From: Gammaproteobacteria bacterium
Lineage (GTDB): Bacteria; Pseudomonadota; Gammaproteobacteria; Steroidobacterales; Steroidobacteraceae
Direction of reading: 5' to 3'
Length of the DNA stretch: 5,091 nucleotides
Assembly: GCA_005877965.1 (NCBI GenBank)
Contig: VBNP01000169.1
Location: forward strand, 1-5,091
Positions 1 to 5,091 of this stretch are shown in pieces. The position numbers and the translations under genes were made by a program. Each line of letters starts with the position of its first letter. The stretch's first letter is position 1. The notes under the pieces were generated by a model. It saw nothing but the letters and a program-made list of their open reading frames with translations, was not told where the DNA came from and ran no database searches.

Positions 1-2
1 AG

Positions 3-467
3 GGTGGCGATTACGCTTCGAGCAGCGAGGTCGTGCGCGAAGCGTTACGCGAGTGGAAAGCGCGCCGTGCGGCGTCGGGTGCAAAGACCGCGGAAACGCC
101 ACGGCCAGCGAGCAGGAATCCATCCGAGCATGAACGGACCGATCATGCAGTCGGACTGAGCTTGATAAACGAACGTCGTCGTAAGCTCAATACCCTGTGT
201 CGTCGCTATGGCGTCCGGCGTCTCGCGCTCTTCGGCTCCGCGCTCCGTGACGACTTTGATCCGGCAACCAGCGATCTGGACGTGACCGTTCAGTTCGGTA
301 AGTCGCGCGGTCGATCGCCGCAGCGGCAATACTTCGACTTCAAGGCGGCGCTGGAAGCGCTGTTTGGGCGTCCCGTAGACCTGGTCGAGCTCGCCGCGAT
401 GCCGGACTCGCGGCTGAAGCGCTACATCGAGCGCAGCCAGATTTCCGTTTATGGAAAAGCGGCCTGA
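3..467 (+). CDS. Ribbon-helix-helix/MNT nucleotidyltransferase fusion, MntA-like antitoxin (5' end outside window)
   Basis: The reading frame is open from the left edge to the TGA at 465-467. The first ~23 residues (GGDYASSSEVVREALREW) match the end of a ParD/CopG-type ribbon-helix-helix DNA-binding domain. A polar linker of about 35 residues follows. From about position 162 comes a minimal nucleotidyltransferase domain: LCRRYGVRRLALFGS, then SDLDV, giving a GS-x11-DxD active site (G at 234-236, Asp codons at 273-275 and 279-281), and a third acidic residue in GRPVDLVE (Asp at 378-380). In the HepT/MntA family such enzymes AMPylate a tyrosine of the HEPN toxin and so neutralise it; the downstream overlapping HepT gene supports that role. 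The spacing inside GS-x11-DxD is one residue longer than the textbook GS-x10-DxD, a variation I believe is tolerated. A free-standing 101-residue MNT could instead start at TTG 162, which has only a weak GGA upstream; the ribbon-helix-helix part would then be a separate or decayed antitoxin. The nucleotidyltransferase call is firm; the fusion is likely but unproven. Confidence 0.82.
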   Translation, partial: GGDYASSSEVVREALREWKARRAASGAKTAETPRPASRNPSEHERTDHAVGLSLINERRRKLNTLCRRYGVRRLALFGSALRDDFDPATSDLDVTVQFGKSRGRSPQRQYFDFKAALEALFGRPVDLVELAAMPDSRLKRYIERSQISVYGKAA

Positions 468-807
468 CGCCTTAATCGAAATCGCACTGCGTGCGTTGCG
501 CCAGGCGCGCAAGTTCCTCGGCGGCCGGACTCTTGCCGCATACCTTGCGGATGACCAGTGCCAGTCCGCCGTCGAGCGGCAACTCGAGATCGCCGGGGAC
601 GCTCTTGGCGGGTTGCGCAAGCTGGATGCAGCGCTCTTTGCAAGGATTCCAGACGGCGATCTCATCGTCGCATTCCGGAATGTACTGGCTCACGGCTACG
701 CGACACTCGATCATCGTCGCGTCTTTGGCATCGCCACGACCCGCGTTTCGGAGCTGCTGTCGGTGCTTGGAAGGATGCTCGCGCAGATGCCGGAAGAAGG
801 TGCCTGA
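451..807 (+). CDS. hepT: HepT-like HEPN ribonuclease toxin (DUF86 family), type VII TA
   Basis: This 118-residue, all-helical protein has the normal size of HepT/DUF86 toxins. Residues 39-55 (SAVERQLEIAGDALGGL) correspond to the family's AVERxLexiGEA helix, with Asp replacing the usual Glu. Residues 76-83 read RNVLAHGY, the Rx4HxY signature of HEPN ribonucleases: R76 and H81 are the expected catalytic pair and Y83 is the tyrosine that the partner nucleotidyltransferase AMPylates in characterised HepT/MntA systems. The toxin is expected to cleave cellular RNA in the cytoplasm when not modified. The ATG at 451 lies 17 bp inside the upstream antitoxin gene with no good ribosome binding site of its own, so translation is probably coupled and antitoxin is made first. 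Family and motif are clear; RNase activity and the choice of RNA target are inferred from the family. Confidence 0.9.
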   Translation: MEKRPDALIEIALRALRQARKFLGGRTLAAYLADDQCQSAVERQLEIAGDALGGLRKLDAALFARIPDGDLIVAFRNVLAHGYATLDHRRVFGIATTRVSELLSVLGRMLAQMPEEGA

Positions 808-901
808 TACGACGGCGCTCTCAGCCGGCAAATTCCCATAGCCTCGACCAGGAACGGTGTCCGGTTCTTAATACGGAAGTTTCAGAGTACTCTTTCGCGC
901 C
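808..901. other. 94-bp intergenic spacer between TA module and TIGR04076 operon
   Basis: No gene fits here. A stop codon at 869-871 in the frame of the next gene rules out a longer start for it. The spacer contains GAAC at 852-855 and GTTC at 864-867, an imperfect inverted repeat with an 8-base centre; it lacks a following T-run, so it is not a convincing terminator. A weak sigma70-like promoter is possible at its right end and is listed separately. Confidence 0.6.
865..893 (+). promoter_or_regulatory. Weak candidate sigma70-like promoter
   Basis: TTCTTA at 865-870 and TACTCT at 888-893 are separated by 17 bases, the ideal spacing, but each matches its consensus hexamer at only about three positions. 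Transcription would begin about 7 bases beyond the second hexamer, at 900-902, which is essentially the ATG of the next gene. This is the only stretch of lower GC between the two operons, which is why it is listed; chance matches of this quality are common. Confidence 0.25.
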
Positions 902-1279
902 ATGATGAACGAATCGCCCGCGTCGGCTTCCGACGATGTCGGCTTCGAGCTCTACGACCTGAGGGTGGAGGTCGTCGGTCCGACGGATCGGCCGATCTAC
1001 TGCGGTGCGCGCGTGGGTGACTACTTCGAGCTCCATGGCGAAATGCTCAAGCTCCCTCCCGGGCAGGGATTCTCCATTTACTCGCTCGCCGCACTGCTGC
1101 CGCTGCTGCCAGCCAAGCAGCGTATGACCGATCCGCATGACTGGATGTCGACGGACGCGGAGATCGCCTGCCCGGACCCTAATTGCCCGACCCGGTTCCG
1201 AATCACGCGCACCGGGCGGCGGCGTTTTCGCCGTTCCGACGTGACGGCGGTCGCCCCGCCCGCCGGCCGCACCAAGTGA
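902..1279 (+). CDS. TIGR04076 family protein of unknown function
   Basis: The 125-residue protein resembles the TIGR04076 family, small soluble proteins with no established function. The pattern runs: FELYDLRVEVV (15-25), an IYCGARVGDYFEL block (32-44, the family's C-x-G-x-x-VGDxF region), SIYSLAALLPLLPAKQR (58-74), then DAEIACPDPNC (85-95) and FRI. Cysteines C34, C90 and C95 might bind a metal or take part in thiol chemistry; this is inference. The C-terminal tail is strongly basic (RTGRRRFRR, 103-111). The start is ATG 902 or 905; there is no Shine-Dalgarno sequence at normal distance, and an in-frame stop just upstream excludes a longer form. Its stop codon overlaps the start of the aldo/keto reductase (GTGA), implying translational coupling and a shared task, for example as an accessory or partner protein of the reductase. 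Confidence 0.82.
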   Translation: MMNESPASASDDVGFELYDLRVEVVGPTDRPIYCGARVGDYFELHGEMLKLPPGQGFSIYSLAALLPLLPAKQRMTDPHDWMSTDAEIACPDPNCPTRFRITRTGRRRFRRSDVTAVAPPAGRTK

Positions 1280-2340
1280 TTCCCAGGTATTCCTTCCCCC
1301 ACGGCTACTCGGTGTCCCGCCTCATCAAGGGCGGCTGGCACCTGGCTGGCGGCCATGGCGCGATCGATTCCGGGCAGGCGGTGAAAGACATGGCGCGGTT
1401 CGTCGAGGCCGGCATCACGACCTTCGACTGCGCCGACATCTACACCGGCGTCGAAGCACTGATTGGCTCCTTCCGTCGCGCCTACCCCTCCCTGGCCACG
1501 CAGATCCAGGTGCATACGAAGTTCGTACCCGATCTGGCCGAGTTGAAGACACTGGACCGCTGCTCCATCGAAGCCGTCATCGATCGATCCCTGAGACGGC
1601 TCGGCATGGAGTGCCTCGACCTCGTGCAGTTTCACTGGTGGGACTTCGCCCTGCCGCGCTACGTGGAGACGGCCCTCGAGCTGGATCGACTGCAGCGCGC
1701 AGGCAAGATTGCGCGTCTCGGTGTGACCAATTTCGATACGCCGCATCTCCAAGAGCTGCTCGCCGCGGGCGTGCCCGTCGTCGCACACCAGCTCCAGTAT
1801 TCACTCGTCGACGATCGGCCACGGGCGACCATGGTGGCTTGCTGCCGCGATCACGGAATAGCGCTGCTGTGCTACGGAACCGTGGGCGGCGGGTTTTTAT
1901 CGGAGCACTGGCTTGGCCGGCCAGAGCCCTCCGCCGCGCTTGCGAACCGGTCCTTGATCAAATACAAGCTGATCATCGATGACTTCGGAGGCTGGGCTCT
2001 GTTCCAGGAGTTGTTGATGATCCTTGCGGGCATTGCGCGCAAGCACCGCTCCGACATCGCCTCCGTGGCAACCCGTGCCGTGCTTGACTTGCCGCAGGTT
2101 GCCGCGGCTATTGTGGGGGCCACGAGCGCGGCTCACCTGCCGGCTCACGCGCGCATTGACGCATTGCGCCTCGAGACCGAAGATCGGGCGGCCATCGCGT
2201 CGGTGACAGATCGCCGCCGGGGTCCGAAGGGGGACGTCTACGAACTCGAGCGTGACCGGACGGGGCGCCACGGCGCGATCATGAAATACAACTCGAATGC
2301 ACTAGCAGGTGGTGGCGCGGCCGACGTCGTGCGCGCCTGA
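1276..2340 (+). CDS. Aldo/keto reductase
   Basis: This 354-residue protein is a cytoplasmic TIM-barrel NAD(P)H-dependent oxidoreductase that would interconvert a carbonyl and an alcohol on an unidentified substrate. The whole catalytic tetrad is visible: D51 and Y56 (FDCADIY), K82 (HTKF) and H120 (QFHWWD). GKIARLGVTNF, a cofactor-side AAAIVGATSAAHL segment (276-288) and a family-typical C-terminus (GDVYELERDRTGRHG, 319-333, then IMKYN) complete the fold. The start is the GTG at 1276, whose bases overlap the TGA of the preceding gene as GTGA; it places IPRYSFPHGYSVSRL at the N-terminus, which is where these reductases begin. An upstream in-frame TTG at 1183 would add 31 residues lying over the other gene's coding sequence and with no family resemblance, so I reject it. 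No ribosome binding site precedes GTG 1276, consistent with coupling. Its pairing with the TIGR04076 protein and its position before a transport pair suggest it processes an imported compound, but that is inference. Confidence 0.93.
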   Translation: MIPRYSFPHGYSVSRLIKGGWHLAGGHGAIDSGQAVKDMARFVEAGITTFDCADIYTGVEALIGSFRRAYPSLATQIQVHTKFVPDLAELKTLDRCSIEAVIDRSLRRLGMECLDLVQFHWWDFALPRYVETALELDRLQRAGKIARLGVTNFDTPHLQELLAAGVPVVAHQLQYSLVDDRPRATMVACCRDHGIALLCYGTVGGGFLSEHWLGRPEPSAALANRSLIKYKLIIDDFGGWALFQELLMILAGIARKHRSDIASVATRAVLDLPQVAAAIVGATSAAHLPAHARIDALRLETEDRAAIASVTDRRRGPKGDVYELERDRTGRHGAIMKYNSNALAGGGAADVVRA

Positions 2341-2408
2341 GCAAATAACGCGGCACCAATGGTCGCGGGGCCGGGCCATTGCCAGCCGCTCACACGGGGA
2401 GAGCTACC
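2341..2408. other. 68-bp leader between aldo/keto reductase and receptor gene
   Basis: The spacer holds a small inverted repeat, CAATGG at 2357-2362 and CCATTG at 2376-2381, with a 13-base GC-rich loop. No T-run follows, so it is not a canonical terminator; it could be an mRNA leader stem or chance. I see no convincing promoter, so the receptor may be read through from the reductase operon. Confidence 0.4.
2396..2403 (+). promoter_or_regulatory. Shine-Dalgarno site deciding the receptor start
   Basis: GGGGAGAG ends five bases before ATG 2409. This is the best ribosome binding site in the window and selects ATG 2409 over an in-frame TTG at 2379 that would place ten irrelevant residues before the signal peptide. 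Confidence 0.8.
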
Positions 2409-4799
2409 ATGACGGCGGAGCGAATTCTGTTGCAAGTGATGGCGCGCGCTGCACGGAGCCTTCGGGCTGCGATTGGCGCGACAATAATTGGCGCCGCCGT
2501 GCTCGCAGGCACCGCTCGGGCGGATCAGGCAGCTGCGCAGTCCGGGTCCGGCACGACACCCGCCGGCGCGCCGGCACAGACTCTTGAAGAGGTGGTCGTC
2601 ACCGCCGAGAAGCGCGAATCAACCGTGCAGAGGACTCCCATCAGCGTGACGGCCATCGAAGGGGCTGCGCTGCAGGCCCAGGGGGTGACGGACATGCTCA
2701 CCCTCGCGCAACAGGTCCCCGGCATCTCCTTCAAGACCTCCGGTCCCGGGCAAACGGAATTTGAGATGCGCGGCCTGACCTCGACCGGTGGCGAGTCGCC
2801 TACCGTCGGTTTCTACCTCGATGACGCCGCGCTGACGCCGGCCGCGATGGCCCAGAACGGCAAGACGGTGATCGACCCGAGCCTCTTCGACCTCAATCGC
2901 GTCGAGGTGCTGCGCGGGCCCCAGGGGACGCTGTACGGCGCAGGGTCGATGGGCGGCACGATCAAGCTCGTGACCAACCAACCGGACCCGCGGGCTTTCG
3001 CCGCGAGCGTCGAGGGCATCGGCTCCGGGACATCCGGTGGTGGGTTCAACCACACCGAGAACGTCATGCTGAACATGCCTCTGATGCAGGACGTGGTCGC
3101 GCTACGGCTCGTCGGCACGGACAAGCGCATCGACGGTTGGACCGACCGCGTGGTACTGAACCCCTTCCCCATCGAGGTCAACAACAGTACCGCGCGCGGT
3201 AACGTCGCGGCCGCCCCGCCGGGGGCGCAGATCTCGCGTTCCAACTGGGAAGACCTGCGTGGAGGGCGGGCGTCTCTGCTCGCCCAGCCGAACGACCGCT
3301 TCAGCGCCACGCTCGGCTACATGCACCAGGAGATTACCCAGGACAGCCCGAACACGATCGATGGTCCTCCGCTGAGCCAGGCGCACTACCAGCCGTTTGA
3401 CGTCGCGGAGCCCTTCTCGGACAGATTCAACCTGTACACGCTGACCCTGAAATACGATTTCGACTCCTTCCAGCTCGTGTCCGCTTCCGCCGACTGGGAC
3501 CGTCAACAGAACCAGACCCAGGACATTTCCGAGGCCATGCAGTTCTACATCGGCGGGTTCTTCGGCCCTCCGGCGAACTGGCCGTTCTCGAGCACGGCCA
3601 CGGTGACCGAGGGAGGCGGCACTTTTTTTGGACTCGGTGCCGGAACGATTGCCGAGGACGACTACACGCGCCAGTACAGCGAGGAACTGCGCCTCACCTC
3701 GACCGGCAGCGGGCCGCTGCAGTGGCTGGCGGGGGGGTACTGGGCCGGCTACGGAGCGACATCCCACGTCTACTCGTTCTACCCGGCTACCAACAACGGA
3801 TTCAACGCCGACTTCGGCACGACCAACCTGGCGGATAATCATCGCAAGGTCGACATCGACCAGTACGCAGCCTTCGGCGAGGTGTCGTATCAGTTGCCGA
3901 GGTCCCTGAAGGCGACCGTCGGGGCACGCTACTACACCTATCGCAGCAATTCGGTGACGAGTGTGAGCGGCGTTTCCGCCAACGGCACCAGCGCTCCGCT
4001 CTTCGGGCGCGCGTCCAACTCCGGTGTCACGCCGAAGTTGAACCTCGCCTACATTCCCGACGAGAACACGACGCTCTACGGCACGGTCTCCAAGGGCTTC
4101 CGCCCCGGCGGGCCTAATTCGCCGATCCCCTCGCCGCCGTGCCCGGCGACCGCTCCTACGCAATTCGGGCCGGACAGCGTGTGGAATTACGAGCTGGGTG
4201 AGAAGCTGCGGTTTCTGGGCGGACGCGTCTCGATCGCCGGGGACGTGTTCTACATCGACTGGTCGAGCGTGCAGCAGCAGGTCGCCCCGGGTTGCGGCTT
4301 CAAGTTTACGGCGAACGCCGGCAAGGCGACAGCCTACGGTGCGGAGCTGGAGATCGGGCTCATCCTCGCACCGGGCCTGGTGCTGTCGCAAAATGCCAGC
4401 TACACGCACGCGACCAACACGACCGACGTGCCCCTCGCGGGTGTCGTGGCCGGGCAACGTCTTCTGGACGTTCCGCAAGCAACCGCGAACACCAACCTGA
4501 CGTACCGCAGGCCGCTCGCAGGCACCATGAACTTCGTCGCGCGACTCAATAACAGTTACTTTGGTTCGATCGAGGACATCACTTTCACGCGCAATACGCT
4601 CCCGTCCTATGACCTGGCTGGCATGCGGCTGGGAGTCGAGGATAAGAGCTGGTCGGCGTCGCTGTTCGTGGACAACCTCACCAACAAAAAGGCTCTGCTG
4701 AGTGACACCGGCGCGCTGTCCGCGAACATCCCGATCTTCAACCGGATCGCGACCAACCAGCCGCGAACGGTCGGAGTGGCTGCGACCTATAAGTTCTGA
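2409..4799 (+). CDS. TonB-dependent outer-membrane receptor
   Basis: The protein has 796 residues, a normal length for a receptor without an N-terminal STN signalling domain. Residues 1-38 form a signal peptide: positively charged start, hydrophobic AAIGATIIGAAVLAG, cleavage expected after ARA (36-38). A TonB box-like LEEVVVTAEKRE lies at 59-70. The plug domain spans about 73-191 and includes PGISF, the RG motif in EMRGL and the hallmark block DLNRVEVLRGPQGTLYGAGS (161-180). A 22-strand barrel should fill the rest, ending in the aromatic YKF-COOH expected for BAM-assisted insertion. The only two cysteines, C578 and C629, flank one barrel segment and probably form a disulfide in an extracellular loop. 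It would use TonB-ExbBD energy to import a substrate into the periplasm; ligand specificity cannot be read from sequence. The MFS gene starts four bases later, so the pair likely forms an outer-plus-inner membrane uptake route. Homopolymers T7 (3623-3629) and G7 (3731-3737) lie inside the gene. Confidence 0.96.
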   Translation: MTAERILLQVMARAARSLRAAIGATIIGAAVLAGTARADQAAAQSGSGTTPAGAPAQTLEEVVVTAEKRESTVQRTPISVTAIEGAALQAQGVTDMLTLAQQVPGISFKTSGPGQTEFEMRGLTSTGGESPTVGFYLDDAALTPAAMAQNGKTVIDPSLFDLNRVEVLRGPQGTLYGAGSMGGTIKLVTNQPDPRAFAASVEGIGSGTSGGGFNHTENVMLNMPLMQDVVALRLVGTDKRIDGWTDRVVLNPFPIEVNNSTARGNVAAAPPGAQISRSNWEDLRGGRASLLAQPNDRFSATLGYMHQEITQDSPNTIDGPPLSQAHYQPFDVAEPFSDRFNLYTLTLKYDFDSFQLVSASADWDRQQNQTQDISEAMQFYIGGFFGPPANWPFSSTATVTEGGGTFFGLGAGTIAEDDYTRQYSEELRLTSTGSGPLQWLAGGYWAGYGATSHVYSFYPATNNGFNADFGTTNLADNHRKVDIDQYAAFGEVSYQLPRSLKATVGARYYTYRSNSVTSVSGVSANGTSAPLFGRASNSGVTPKLNLAYIPDENTTLYGTVSKGFRPGGPNSPIPSPPCPATAPTQFGPDSVWNYELGEKLRFLGGRVSIAGDVFYIDWSSVQQQVAPGCGFKFTANAGKATAYGAELEIGLILAPGLVLSQNASYTHATNTTDVPLAGVVAGQRLLDVPQATANTNLTYRRPLAGTMNFVARLNNSYFGSIEDITFTRNTLPSYDLAGMRLGVEDKSWSASLFVDNLTNKKALLSDTGALSANIPIFNRIATNQPRTVGVAATYKF

Positions 4800-4803
4800 C
4801 AAC

Positions 4804-5091
4804 GTGCGCAGCCCGCTTCCTGCGGACGACGACGCGGGTTACCCGCGGCGTTCCTACGCCTGGGCGGTCGTCGCGATCCTGGTCGGCACCGCGATCCTGT
4901 CATACACGGACCGGCAGGTGCTGAGCCTGCTCGTCGACCCTATCCGGCGCGATTTGCTCATCAGCGATACCGAAGTCAGTCTGCTGCTTGGAACTGCCTT
5001 TGCCGTTGTCTACGGCGTCGCCGGGATCCCCTTCGGACTGCTCGCCGATCGGACTTCGCGCCGCAACCTGATCTTCTTTGGTGTAGTCGTG
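4804..5091 (+). CDS. MFS transporter, spinster-like, N-terminal part (3' end outside window)
   Basis: The frame from GTG 4804 stays open to the right edge, giving the first 96 residues. After a short polar cytoplasmic N-terminus, residues 19-34 (AWAVVAILVGTAILSY) form the first membrane helix, followed by TDRQVLSLLVDPIRRDL and SDTEVSLLLGTAFAVVYGV, the second helix. GLLADRTSRRNL (78-89) is MFS motif A in the loop between helices 2 and 3. The SYxDRxxLxxLxxPI and LxISDTE patterns are typical of spinster-like MFS permeases that proteobacteria often carry beside TonB-dependent receptors. The gene begins four bases after the receptor stop and lacks its own clear ribosome binding site, so translational coupling is likely. 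It is expected to move a small organic molecule across the inner membrane; direction and substrate are unknown. No ATG competes with the GTG start. Confidence 0.93.
   Translation, partial: MRSPLPADDDAGYPRRSYAWAVVAILVGTAILSYTDRQVLSLLVDPIRRDLLISDTEVSLLLGTAFAVVYGVAGIPFGLLADRTSRRNLIFFGVVV

Noticed and set aside
130..159. Nine-residue ATG frame within the antitoxin linker
   Set aside because: It is too short to support, has no ribosome binding site and ends before the MNT core; it could at most be a chance leader peptide.
45..831. Overlapping minus-strand frames opposite the toxin-antitoxin genes (45-665 and 472-831)
   Set aside because: Both are mirror frames of genes with clear MNT and HEPN motifs, and neither product shows a known domain.
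808..870. Intrinsic terminator after the toxin gene
   Set aside because: The GAAC/GTTC pairing is short and imperfect, and no T-run follows it.
1183..1275. Longer aldo/keto reductase starting at TTG 1183
   Set aside because: The additional 31 residues overlap the TIGR04076 gene, have no family resemblance, and the GTGA overlap at 1276 is a far better start.
1078..1788. Open frame of 236 codons on the minus strand opposite the aldo/keto reductase
   Set aside because: The sense strand carries an intact catalytic tetrad and family C-terminus; the antisense product shows no recognisable motif.
3102..4802. Open frame of 566 codons on the minus strand opposite the receptor
   Set aside because: It lies almost wholly antisense to a receptor gene with signal peptide, plug and barrel motifs. 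Its translation is rich in Arg, Gly and Val with no domain, which is what high-GC antisense frames give.

Overview
The window is high-GC, densely packed bacterial DNA with every recognisable gene on the plus strand. GTG starts, very short or overlapping gene junctions, and a TonB-dependent receptor next to a spinster-like MFS transporter point to a Gram-negative proteobacterium. The receptor style (no STN domain, DLNRVEVLRG plug block) resembles those abundant in sphingomonads and in Steroidobacter/Nevskia-type gammaproteobacteria, but the sequence here cannot fix the taxon.

Region 1 (1-807) is a toxin-antitoxin module. A gene entering from the left edge encodes the end of a ParD/CopG-like ribbon-helix-helix domain joined in frame to a minimal nucleotidyltransferase (MNT, MntA-like). 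It overlaps by 17 bp a HepT-like HEPN ribonuclease toxin gene that carries the RNxxxHxY motif. The toxin and nucleotidyltransferase form a type VII (HepT/MntA) pair. The ribbon-helix-helix extension is the unusual part.

Region 2 (808-901) is a 94-bp gap with a weak possible promoter placed so that the next gene might be translated from a leaderless or near-leaderless mRNA. It also holds a short imperfect inverted repeat.

Region 3 (902-2340) holds a small TIGR04076-type protein of unknown function. Its stop codon overlaps the GTG start of an aldo/keto reductase with an intact catalytic tetrad (GTGA junction), so the two are almost certainly co-translated and probably work together.

Region 4 (2341-5091) has a 68-bp spacer with a strong ribosome binding site, then a complete TonB-dependent outer-membrane receptor. 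Four bases after its stop begins an MFS transporter that runs off the right edge. Receptor and transporter would move one substrate across the outer and inner membranes, and the upstream reductase may act on it (inference; the substrate is unknown). I see no RNA gene, CRISPR array, complete insertion sequence or convincing intrinsic terminator. The content is mostly variants of known families; the best leads for novelty are the ribbon-helix-helix/MNT fusion and the TIGR04076-reductase pair.
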